A stretch of 64,000 nt of DNA from Arthrobacter sp. OAP107 (GTDB lineage: Bacteria > Actinomycetota > Actinomycetes > Actinomycetales > Micrococcaceae): NCBI RefSeq assembly GCF_040546765.1, contig NZ_JBEPOK010000001.1, forward strand, positions 1 through 64,000, read 5' to 3'. Numbering within the stretch: position 1 is the stretch's first letter; every line of letters starts with the position of its first letter. Shown piece after piece: positions 18,620 through 26,193 of the stretch. The notes under the pieces are model-generated. The model made no database searches. It was not told where the DNA came from and saw nothing but the letters and a program-made list of their open reading frames with translations. The position numbers were made by a program, and so were the translations under genes.

Positions 18620-18666
18620 CGACGAACCCTCCCGCACCTGTCAGGTGCGGGAGGGTTCGTCGTTTT
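18620..18666 (+). terminator. Strong Rho-independent terminator
   Basis: A 21-bp perfect stem (CGACGAACCCTCCCGCACCTG and its complement) with a minimal loop, followed by TTTT, begins 20 nt after the permease stop. It should separate the permease transcript from the putA region. Confidence 0.92.
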
Positions 18667-18676
18667 AGCGACGAAA

Positions 18677-18874
18677 GCTGAGGACGCGTTTGGGAAAAAG
18701 CCGCAGGATCTGAGGACGCGTTTGGGAAAAAGCGGCAGGAGCTGAGGACGCGTTTGGGAAAAAGCGGCAGGAGCTGAGGACGCGTTTGGGATCCGCAACG
18801 CTCGATCACTTGTTGCAGGGATTTTCCAAACCCTTCCTCACGTCCTGCGGGGATTTTCCAAACCGTTCCTCACG
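18677..18874. repeat. 32-bp repeat array with inverted half
   Basis: Four forward units of period 32 begin at 18677, 18709, 18741 and 18773 (the last is truncated); each contains GAGGACGCGTTTGGGAAAAA. After about 20 nt come two diverged units in the opposite orientation (about 18812-18842 and 18843-18874) containing ATTTTCCAAAC and TTCCTCACG. The forward units are nearly identical, so they look recent or homogenised. The unit spacing leaves no unique spacers, unlike CRISPR. The array lies between the permease terminator and the putA promoter region. No protein is encoded. Confidence 0.85.
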
Positions 18875-18919
18875 TCGTCGCGCCGGCGGCGTACCGGCGC
18901 TGCTTCGGGCTGCCTGGCG

Positions 18920-18956
18920 GCAATACAGAACGATCGGTATTTCTAACGTGTATTGC
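18920..18956. promoter_or_regulatory. Inverted repeat upstream of putA
   Basis: GCAATAC (18920-18926) and GTATTGC (18950-18956) are exact complements, with a further GTATT between them (18937-18941). About 90 nt before the putA start, in the only A/T-rich part of the gap. A possible operator for a proline-responsive regulator; inferred only. Confidence 0.35.
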
Positions 18957-19043
18957 TCAGGAAAGATCGCTTTATCTTAAGGGAAGCGAGGCTCATACTG
19001 ATGGATAAGACGATCCAATCGCACTGAAAGAACGAGGAAAGCC

Positions 19044-22000
19044 ATGACCAACACCGCAACGGATCACCGCGTGCAGGCAGGCAAGGGCGCCACTGTATCC
19101 GGCGCCGTCGCCACCCCCTCGGCAGGGTCCGACGTCGCCGAAGCGACCGCTCTGGCCACCGACGCAATCGCCCTCGTCCGCCGCTGGCTGACCGAAGCCA
19201 GCAAGGTTCCCGTGGACGCCTCCGCCGAGCAGCTCGCCGGCGTCCTCAAGGACCCGAACGGCCTGGACTTCACCGTGGGCTTCGTCGACGGCGTGGTCCG
19301 CCCCGAGGACCTGCACGTCGCCGCCCGGAACCTCGCCGCCCTCGCCCCGAAGGTTCCCGCCTTCCTGCCCTGGTACATGCGCAGCGCTGTCCAGGTGGGC
19401 GGACGCATGGCCCCGGTCCTGCCCCAGGTTGTCATCCCCGTAGCCCGCAAGGTCCTGCGCGAAATGGTGGGCCACCTCATCGTCGACGCCACCGACTCCA
19501 AGCTGGGCCCGGCCATCGCCAAGATCCGCAAGGAGGGCATCAAGCTCAACGTGAACCTCCTCGGCGAGGCAGTGCTCGGCGAGCACGAGGCCTCCCGCCG
19601 GCTTGAGGGAACCCACACGCTGCTGGCCCGCCCGGACGTGGACTACGTATCCATCAAGGTGTCCTCCACCGTGGCCCCGCACTCCGCCTGGGCCTTCGAT
19701 GAGGCCGTAGAGCACGTCGTCGAGAAGCTCGCCCCGCTGTTCGCCCGCGCCGCTTCCTTCCCCAAGCCCAAGTTCATCAACCTGGACATGGAGGAGTACA
19801 AGGACCTGGACATGACCATCGCGGTCTTCACCCGGATCCTGGACAAGCCCGAGTTCAAGGACCTGGAAGCCGGCATCGTGCTCCAGGCCTACCTCCCGGA
19901 CGCCCTCGCCGCGATGATCCGGCTGCAGGAGTGGGCAGCCGCCCGCCGCGCAGACGGCGGCGCGGCCATCAAGGTCCGCGTGGTCAAGGGCGCCAACCTC
20001 CCCATGGAGCAGGTGGAAGCCTCGCTGCACGACTGGCCGCTGGCCACCTGGGGCACCAAGCTCGACTCGGACATCAACTATAAGCGCGTCATCAACTACG
20101 CGCTGCACCCGGACCGGATCGGCAACATCCGCATCGGCGTCGCCGGCCACAACCTGTTCGACATCGCCTTCGCCTGGCTGCTGGCCAAGCAGCGCGGCGT
20201 CGAGTCGGGCATCGAATTCGAGATGCTGCTCGGCATGGCACAGGGCCAGGCCGAGGCCGTCAAGAAGGACGTCGGATCCCTGCTGCTCTACACACCCGTG
20301 GTGCACCCGGCCGAATTCGACGTCGCGATCGCTTACCTGATCCGCCGCCTGGAAGAGGGCGCCAGCCAGGAAAACTTCATGTCCGCCGTCTTCGAGCTCA
20401 GCGAGAACGAAGAACTGTTCGAACGCGAAAAGCAGCGCTTCCTGTCCTCCCTGGAAGAGCTCGACGACGAGGTCCCGGCGCCCAACCGCCTGCAGAACCG
20501 CAACCACCCGGCAGAGCTGATGCCCCGCACCGGCTTCCGGAACACCCCGGACACGGACCCGTCCCTGCCCGCCAACCGCGACTGGGGCCGCGCCATCCTG
20601 GAACGGGTGCCGACGTCGACCCTTGGCAACGCCTCCGTCGAGGCTGCCACCATCACGGACGCTGACACCCTCAACACCGTGATCGCCACCGCCATCGAAA
20701 AGGGCAAGGCATGGGGTGCGCTCTCCGGCGCCGAGCGCGCCGAGATCCTGCACCGCGCCGGCGACGTCCTGGAGGCCCGCCGCGCGGACCTGCTCGAGGT
20801 CATGGCCAGCGAAACCGGCAAGACCATCGACCAGGGCGACCCCGAGGTCAGCGAGGCCGTGGACTTCGCCCACTACTACGCCGAGTCCGCCCGCAAGCTG
20901 GACCAGGTCGACGGCGCCACGTTCGTTCCAGCGAAACTCACCGTGGTCACGCCGCCGTGGAACTTCCCGGTTGCCATCCCTGCCGGCTCCACGCTTGCGG
21001 CACTGGCCGCCGGCTCCGCCGTCGTGATCAAGCCTGCCAAGCAGGCCCGCCGCAGCGGCGCCGTGATGATCGAGGCACTGTGGGAGGCAGGCGTCCCGCG
21101 TGACGTGCTCACCATGGTGCAGCTGGGCGAACGCGAGCTCGGCCAGCAGCTGATCTCCCACCCCGCCGTGGACCGCGTCATCCTCACCGGCGGCTACGAG
21201 ACCGCCGAACTGTTCCGCTCGTTCCGCAAGGACCTGCCGCTGCTGGCCGAAACCAGCGGCAAGAACGCCATCATCGTCACCCCCAGCGCTGACCTGGACC
21301 TCGCCGCGAAGGACGTTGCCTACTCCGCCTTCGGCCACGCCGGGCAGAAGTGCTCCGCCGCCTCGCTGGTGATCCTGGTGGGCTCCGTGGCCACCTCGAA
21401 GCGGTTCCACAACCAGCTGATCGACGCCGTGACCTCCCTCAAGGTGGGCTACCCGCAGGACCCCACCAGCCAGATGGGCCCGATCATTGAGCCGGCCAAG
21501 GGCAAGCTGCTCAACGCGCTGATCACCCTCGGCGACGGCGAGAACTGGGCTGTTGAGCCCCGCAAGCTCGACGACACCGGCCGGCTTTGGAGTCCGGGCG
21601 TGCGCTACGGCGTCAAGCGCGGTTCCTACTTCCACCTGACCGAGTTCTTCGGTCCTGTCCTCGGCGTCATGACCGCGGACACCCTGGAAGAGGCCATCGC
21701 CATCCAAAACCAGATCGAGTACGGCCTCACCGCCGGCCTGCACTCCCTCAACACCGACGAACTCGGAGTGTGGCTGGACACCATCCAGGCCGGCAACCTC
21801 TACATCAACCGCGGCATCACCGGCGCCATCGTGCAGCGGCAGCCATTCGGCGGCTGGAAGAAGTCGGCGGTTGGTGCCGGCACCAAGGCGGGCGGCCCCA
21901 ACTACCTCGCCGGCCTCGGTGAGTGGACCAGCGCCGAGAGCACCCAGGGTGCCGCGGCGGGCATCGCGAACCGCAGGGTGCAGCGGCTCCTCGACGCCGT

Positions 22001-22568
22001 GAAGGGTGAACTCAGCGCTTCCGACTTGGAGGCCCTGCAGCGGGCGCTGGGCTCTGACGCCCTCGCCTGGGCGGATGAATTCGGCACGGCCAAGGACGTC
22101 TCCAACCTGAGCGCCGAGCGGAACATCTTCCGCTACCGTGCGCTCCCGGTCACCGTCCGGCTGTCCGACGGCGAACCCCTCCGGGCGCTCGTCCGGACAG
22201 TAGCCGCCGGTGTACTTGCCGGTGCGCCGGTCACTGTTTCGTCCGGCGTCGAGCTTCCCGCCCAGCTGCGTGCGGTGCTTACCGGACTGGACATCCCCGT
22301 GACGGTGGAGGACGACGCCGCGTGGCTGGCATCCGCGGGCCGTCTCGCCGCGGCGGACAAGCTGTCCGGCGGACGCATCCGACTGATCGGCGGCTCCGCA
22401 GCCGACCTGGCCGAAGCGACCGGCGGCCGCCCGGACCTGGCCATCTACGCCCACGAGGTGACGGAGGCCGGCCGCATCGAAATGCTGCCGTTCCTGCATG
22501 AGCAGGCCGTCAGCATCACGGCGCACCGGTTCGGCACGCCGAACCACCTCTCCGACTCGCTGATCTAG
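19044..22568 (+). CDS. putA: Bifunctional proline dehydrogenase/P5C dehydrogenase
   Basis: PutA oxidises proline to glutamate in two steps: an FAD proline dehydrogenase makes pyrroline-5-carboxylate, and an NAD aldehyde dehydrogenase oxidises glutamate semialdehyde. The 1174-residue protein has a PRODH barrel at about 100-470 (NVNLLGEAVLGEHEA, YVSIKVSS, RVVKGANLPMEQ, RIGVAGHNLFDIAFA) and an ALDH domain at about 510-1000, with catalytic Glu near 736 (ETSGKN) and Cys near 770 (GQKCSAAS). The last ~170 residues are an extra domain of the type seen in long PutAs. There is no N-terminal ribbon-helix-helix, so it is not a self-repressor like enterobacterial PutA. The ATG has GAGGAAA just upstream. 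Expression may be controlled through the inverted repeat before it, or by the neighbouring LysR. Confidence 0.95.
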   Translation: MTNTATDHRVQAGKGATVSGAVATPSAGSDVAEATALATDAIALVRRWLTEASKVPVDASAEQLAGVLKDPNGLDFTVGFVDGVVRPEDLHVAARNLAALAPKVPAFLPWYMRSAVQVGGRMAPVLPQVVIPVARKVLREMVGHLIVDATDSKLGPAIAKIRKEGIKLNVNLLGEAVLGEHEASRRLEGTHTLLARPDVDYVSIKVSSTVAPHSAWAFDEAVEHVVEKLAPLFARAASFPKPKFINLDMEEYKDLDMTIAVFTRILDKPEFKDLEAGIVLQAYLPDALAAMIRLQEWAAARRADGGAAIKVRVVKGANLPMEQVEASLHDWPLATWGTKLDSDINYKRVINYALHPDRIGNIRIGVAGHNLFDIAFAWLLAKQRGVESGIEFEMLLGMAQGQAEAVKKDVGSLLLYTPVVHPAEFDVAIAYLIRRLEEGASQENFMSAVFELSENEELFEREKQRFLSSLEELDDEVPAPNRLQNRNHPAELMPRTGFRNTPDTDPSLPANRDWGRAILERVPTSTLGNASVEAATITDADTLNTVIATAIEKGKAWGALSGAERAEILHRAGDVLEARRADLLEVMASETGKTIDQGDPEVSEAVDFAHYYAESARKLDQVDGATFVPAKLTVVTPPWNFPVAIPAGSTLAALAAGSAVVIKPAKQARRSGAVMIEALWEAGVPRDVLTMVQLGERELGQQLISHPAVDRVILTGGYETAELFRSFRKDLPLLAETSGKNAIIVTPSADLDLAAKDVAYSAFGHAGQKCSAASLVILVGSVATSKRFHNQLIDAVTSLKVGYPQDPTSQMGPIIEPAKGKLLNALITLGDGENWAVEPRKLDDTGRLWSPGVRYGVKRGSYFHLTEFFGPVLGVMTADTLEEAIAIQNQIEYGLTAGLHSLNTDELGVWLDTIQAGNLYINRGITGAIVQRQPFGGWKKSAVGAGTKAGGPNYLAGLGEWTSAESTQGAAAGIANRRVQRLLDAVKGELSASDLEALQRALGSDALAWADEFGTAKDVSNLSAERNIFRYRALPVTVRLSDGEPLRALVRTVAAGVLAGAPVTVSSGVELPAQLRAVLTGLDIPVTVEDDAAWLASAGRLAAADKLSGGRIRLIGGSAADLAEATGGRPDLAIYAHEVTEAGRIEMLPFLHEQAVSITAHRFGTPNHLSDSLI

Positions 22569-22586
22569 GGGAGTCGCCCGTACGAG

Positions 22587-22635
22587 GCAAAGGGAACGGG
22601 CGGGCACCCGGAAGGTCCCCGCCCGTTCTCTTTGC
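22587..22635. terminator. Bidirectional hairpin terminator
   Basis: GCAAAGGGAACGGGCGGG pairs with CCCGCCCGTTCTCTTTGC around a 13-nt loop, between the convergent putA and zinc-ribbon genes. A/T-rich ends of the stem give short U runs in both directions. Confidence 0.8.
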
Positions 22636-22645
22636 GTGTTGCTGC

Positions 22646-22900
22646 TTAACCCAGATACCAGCCGGGAGGAGCCCATGATGCCGGGACGCTGTGTGCGGAA
22701 AAGTCCTCGCATCGCGTGCAGGTGTAGGCGACTTCGCCCAGTTTCCGGACGGTGCCGTCCGGGCGGTGCTTGGCCGGCACGAAGGACTCAAGATAAATGA
22801 ACTCGTCTGTTCCGCACTTTTCGCAATTGGGCGGGCCAACGTATTCGGCGTCCATGGTCATGGAGTGGCGGGTATAGCGGGGGTTTGCGGCTGTGGTCAC
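22646..22900 (-). CDS. Small double-CxxC protein, function unknown
   Basis: An 84-residue protein with two CxxC pairs, NCEKC (Cys26/Cys29) and CTRC (Cys61/Cys64), consistent with a zinc ribbon. Between them lies a conserved-looking stretch (DEFIYLESFVPAKHRPDGTV). I do not recognise a named family. The frame is open for another 43 codons upstream but that part is basic and unconvincing. The chosen GTG gives MTTAANPRY...; in-frame ATGs 13 and 15 codons later are also possible, and no start has a good Shine-Dalgarno, so the N-terminus is uncertain. It is convergent with putA. Confidence 0.65.
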   Translation of the reverse strand: MTTAANPRYTRHSMTMDAEYVGPPNCEKCGTDEFIYLESFVPAKHRPDGTVRKLGEVAYTCTRCEDFSAHSVPASWAPPGWYLG

Positions 22901-23048
22901 GGCGTACCTATCCCGAACAACGCGGGCTTCGTTGCCAAGCAATGTTCGTCTTCGAAACCGGTGTGTTGGCAGCCGCTGCATGACCGCAACAGTCACAGCA
23001 TAAGCCAGCTGCGAACGGTTATCAATCATTTTTCGGGCTTCAGCCCTG

Positions 23049-23903
23049 CTAAACGGGCTTCTTGAGGGTCCTTCCCATGATGGCCTGGGTCAGGGCGTCG
23101 ATGACCTCGGCGTTCGCCAGCGGGTTCCTGATCAGCGTGAAATCGACGTCCCCCACAGGCGGCAGCTCGAAGCGGCGGGTGATGATTTTCAGGTCCTCCG
23201 GCACCAGCGACGACGGCATCACGGCCACCCCGATCCCGGCGCGGACGGCAGCCAGCACGCCGCTGATCTGCTTGGTGGTGCACGTGATGCGCCACGTCCT
23301 GCCCACGGATTCAAGCGCATCGATGGCAAGCTTGCGGCTCAGGCTGGGCGCCGGGTACGCGATCAGCGGCACCGGATGGCCCGGCTCCAGGGCGGTCTGT
23401 TCGAGGCCCACCCAGGAAAAGGTGTCGTGCTGGACCACGGTGCCGTCCTTGGCGCCGGCCACCCACTTCACGAAGACGAGGTCCAGCTGGCCGGAGTTCA
23501 GGCGCTTGTACAGCTGGTCGCTCTGGCCGACCGTGAGCTCTAGGTTGATCTGCGGGTAGATTTGCCGGAACTCGCGCAGGATACGCGGGAGGCCGGTGAT
23601 GGCGAGGTCGTCGGCCGTGCCAAAGCGCAGGCGCCCGCGCATGGCCGAGCCGGAGAAGTAGCGGGTGGCGGCGTCGTGGGCGGCGAGGATGCTGCGGGCG
23701 AACCCTGCCATGGCATCGCCGTTGTCCGTCAGGCTGACGTCCCTCGTGTCACGGCTGATCAGCGTCCGTTTGGCGGAGGCCTCGAGCTTTCGCACATGCT
23801 GGCTGACCGTTGGCTGGGCCAGTCCCAGGCGCTCTGCCGCCTTGGTGAAGCTAAGCGCTTCGGCCACGGCGAGGAAAGATCGGAGCTGGGCCGGTTCGAA
23901 CAT
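23049..23903 (-). CDS. LysR family transcriptional regulator
   Basis: A 284-residue LysR regulator. Residues 1-60 hold the winged helix-turn-helix (MFEPAQLRSFLAVAEALSFTKAAERLGLAQPTVSQHVRKLE), a textbook LysR N-terminus, and the rest is a two-lobed effector domain (RLRFGTADDLAITGLPRIL, GQLDLVFVKW, IGVAVMPSSLVP). The start ATG follows GAGGAGG. It diverges from an MFS exporter across about 130 nt and likely controls it; the intervening sequence has the weak A/T-rich dyad TAGTTATAGGAGCAATAGTC region but no clean box. The inducer is unknown. Confidence 0.92.
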   Translation of the reverse strand: MFEPAQLRSFLAVAEALSFTKAAERLGLAQPTVSQHVRKLEASAKRTLISRDTRDVSLTDNGDAMAGFARSILAAHDAATRYFSGSAMRGRLRFGTADDLAITGLPRILREFRQIYPQINLELTVGQSDQLYKRLNSGQLDLVFVKWVAGAKDGTVVQHDTFSWVGLEQTALEPGHPVPLIAYPAPSLSRKLAIDALESVGRTWRITCTTKQISGVLAAVRAGIGVAVMPSSLVPEDLKIITRRFELPPVGDVDFTLIRNPLANAEVIDALTQAIMGRTLKKPV

Positions 23904-24035
23904 GCATCCTCCTCGAACGGCAGGTCATTACGTTCAGCAATGATAGTTATAGGAGCAATAGTCTTCCACAATCAGAAGGGTGCGCCATAGCGTTGAGGGC
24001 ATCCCCCATCGGACCGCTCAGCTGAGGAAACTCCT

Positions 24036-25364
24036 GTGACACCCCCACCGCCGCCATTGGCCACCGTCACCCAGCCCGTCGCTGTCGTCAGTGAACGCCT
24101 TCCGTGGCGCCACACCTTCATTTCACTCCGGGTCCCCAACTTCCGGCTTTTCGCCACGGGCCACTTCATTGCCGTCATCGCCATCTGGATGCAGCGCATC
24201 GCCCAGGACTGGCTGGTGCTCCAGATCTCCGGATCCGTCACCGCCGTCGGCTTCACCGTGGCGCTGCAGTTCCTGCCGTCGCTGCTGCTCGGTCCCTGGG
24301 GCGGGATGGTCGCGGACAGGTTCTCCAAGCGCAAAATCCTCATCCTGTGCCAGTCCGCCGCGGCTGTCCTGGCCGCTGCCCTCGCCGCCCTGTCGCTCAC
24401 CGGGCGGATCGAGGTCTGGCACGTCTACGCCATCGCACTGGTGCTCGGCCTGGTCACGGTGCTGGACCAGCCCGCCCGGCAGGTTTTCGTCCACGAGCTG
24501 GTGGGCCCCCGCTACCTGCGCAACGCCATCAGCGTGAACTCGACGACGTTCCAGCTCGGCGGGCTGATCGGTCCGGCCATTGCCGGGGTGCTGCTGACCG
24601 CCGTCGGTGCCGGCTGGGCCTTCGCCGCCAATGCCGCGGCCTGCTGCTCCACCGTCACGATGCTCCTGCTGCTGCGCCGGGACGAGCTGTTCGTGAGCGC
24701 GCCGGCGCCCAAGTCCAAGGGCATGCTGCGGGAGGGGCTGCGGTACGCGCTCAGCAAGCCCACCATCTACTGGCCGTGGCTCATGGTGGGCTTCATCTCC
24801 GTGTTCGCCATGAGCCTGCCGGTGCTGCTCGCCGCCTTCGCGGCCCGGGTGTACGGCATCGGCGCGGGCGGTTACGGCATGCTGAACGCGCTGGTGGCGC
24901 TCGGGGCACTGACCGGCGCGGTCGCCTCCACCCGGCGCCGGCAGCTCCGGCTGCGGTCGGTGGTCCTGGCGGCCGGCATGTACGGGCTGATGCTGTGCCT
25001 GTCCGCCGCCGTCCCCACCCTGCCGCTCTTCGGCGCCGCGCTGGTGCTGTCCGGGTTCTGGTGCCTGATGTTCCTCACTGCGTCCAACCAGCTGGTACAG
25101 ACCAGCTCCAACATGGGCATCCGTGGCCGCGTGATGAGCCTGTACATCATGGTGCTGATCGGCGGCCAGGCCCTTGGCGGACCCATGATCGGTTTCATTG
25201 CCGAACAGCTGGATCCGCACACCGGGCTGCTGGTAGCGGGCGGGGTGCCGGCGCTCGCCGCGGCGAGTGTCGCCGTCGTGCTTGCCCGCAAAGGTGAGCT
25301 GACGCTCAAGGTGGACCTGAGGAACCGGCGGGGGCTGCTGCGGGTGGTGCGCCGGGCGGTCTAG
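24036..25364 (+). CDS. MFS transporter (MFS_3/EntS-like)
   Basis: Twelve-helix major facilitator of 442 residues. The N-terminus PNFRLFATGHFIAVIAIWMQRIAQDWLVLQISGS and the loop GGMVADRFSKRKI (MFS motif A) are typical of the EntS/MFS_3 group, which includes siderophore and drug exporters. The central cytoplasmic loop carries REGLRYALSKP. The GTG start lies behind GAGGAAA. Divergent from a LysR regulator, so probably inducible by its own substrate. Export direction and substrate are inferred from the group; no biosynthetic genes are adjacent. Confidence 0.88.
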   Translation: MTPPPPPLATVTQPVAVVSERLPWRHTFISLRVPNFRLFATGHFIAVIAIWMQRIAQDWLVLQISGSVTAVGFTVALQFLPSLLLGPWGGMVADRFSKRKILILCQSAAAVLAAALAALSLTGRIEVWHVYAIALVLGLVTVLDQPARQVFVHELVGPRYLRNAISVNSTTFQLGGLIGPAIAGVLLTAVGAGWAFAANAAACCSTVTMLLLLRRDELFVSAPAPKSKGMLREGLRYALSKPTIYWPWLMVGFISVFAMSLPVLLAAFAARVYGIGAGGYGMLNALVALGALTGAVASTRRRQLRLRSVVLAAGMYGLMLCLSAAVPTLPLFGAALVLSGFWCLMFLTASNQLVQTSSNMGIRGRVMSLYIMVLIGGQALGGPMIGFIAEQLDPHTGLLVAGGVPALAAASVAVVLARKGELTLKVDLRNRRGLLRVVRRAV

Positions 25365-25399
25365 GACTAGGACCGGCATCCGCGCATTCAAGAGGGGAT

Positions 25400-25473
25400 T
25401 GGAGCGGCTGACGGGAATCGAACCCGCGTATCAAGCTTGGGAAGCTAGCGCTCTACCATTGAGCTACAGCCGC
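25400..25473 (-). tRNA. tRNA-Gly (anticodon CCC)
   Basis: On the minus strand the acceptor arm GCGGCTG pairs with CAGCCGC, followed by discriminator T and an encoded CCA. The D arm is GCTC/GAGC with AATGGTA, and the T arm CGGGTTCGATTCCCG contains the standard TTCGATT loop. The anticodon loop TTCCCAA gives CCC at 34-36, reading GGG glycine codons. The anticodon stem CTAGC/GCTTG has one U-U mismatch at 28:42. It lies alone between two protein genes. Confidence 0.93.
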
Positions 25474-25716
25474 AGTCGCACCGGAAGCTGCCCGGGGCAG
25501 AACCCAGCATAGCGCAGTTGTACCGTGACGCCTGCCATCTGGATCCCGAGTCGGCGCGCGTCGGACCGCCGGGCAGAAAGGGCTCCCGTAACTGTTCGAT
25601 AAAGGCCCGTGCGGTGCGCGGCCGCGGGCGGTGCGGGTGACTATCCTGAATCTCGTTAGCTGCAGTAAGGGGAACGGGCTACGCAAGGCAGGCCCGACGT
25701 CGGAAAAAGGATCCCC
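25474..25716. other. Intergenic, no gene seen
   Basis: The stretch between the tRNA and the SRPBCC gene holds promoter-length A/T-poor sequence on both sides. The open frame running through it on the minus strand is a shadow. AAAGGA about 8 nt before the next ATG is its ribosome site. Confidence 0.4.
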
Positions 25717-26163
25717 ATGGCAGGTGCAGAACACGAGGTCCTCGTTGCGCGCGACGCCATGACGGTCTGGTCCTTCCTCCTTGACGGCGCGAATCTGCCC
25801 AGATGGCAGGCCGACGTCCGGAGCGTGGCGCTCAGTTCGGGCAGCGCCGGCAGCCCGGGAGCCAGGTACCAGGTCACCGTGGACGGGCCCCATGGCCGCC
25901 CGGTGGCGCGCGATTACGAGATCACCCATGCCCGGCCGGGCGCCGAAATCCAGTTCCAGGTAGTGGCCGGCCCGTCCCTCCTGCGCGGCGGTTTCTACCT
26001 CAGCACCGAGACCGCCGGGACCCGGGTGCGCTTCGCGCTGGAGGCCCCGGCGCGCGGCTTCTGGAGCTTCCTCCGCCCGGCGCGCCGGCGCCAGCTCCGC
26101 GCGGCCGTGGGCCAGCTCGCCAGGCTCCCTGCCGTTATCGAAGATCGCACGACGGCGGACTGA
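25717..26163 (+). CDS. SRPBCC (polyketide cyclase/START-like) family protein
   Basis: A 148-residue single-domain protein of the SRPBCC helix-grip fold, which binds small hydrophobic ligands in a central cavity. The beta-strand/helix order and segments VLVARDAMTVWSFLLDGANLPRWQADVRSV, GARYQVTVDGPHGRPVARDYEIT and GGFYLSTETAGTRVRFALEA are typical of the polyketide_cyc2 branch. The C-terminus is an amphipathic helix rich in Arg (LRPARRRQLRAAVGQLARL). AAAGGA precedes the ATG. No operon partner is on the same strand nearby, and the ligand is unknown. Confidence 0.78.
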   Translation: MAGAEHEVLVARDAMTVWSFLLDGANLPRWQADVRSVALSSGSAGSPGARYQVTVDGPHGRPVARDYEITHARPGAEIQFQVVAGPSLLRGGFYLSTETAGTRVRFALEAPARGFWSFLRPARRRQLRAAVGQLARLPAVIEDRTTAD

Positions 26164-26193
26164 GGCTTCCCCTCTGCCGCGCTTTACTGCTTC

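Noticed and set aside
18677..18874. Possible CRISPR array
   Set aside because: The 32-bp units are contiguous with no unique spacers and part of the array is inverted; no cas genes are near.
18993..22712. 1239-codon open frame on the minus strand
   Set aside because: It is the antisense of putA, which has all PRODH and ALDH motifs. Long antisense frames are common at this GC content.
25400..25473. tRNA as an integration site of a genomic island
   Set aside because: No duplicated tRNA 3' end, integrase or change in gene type is seen on either side.
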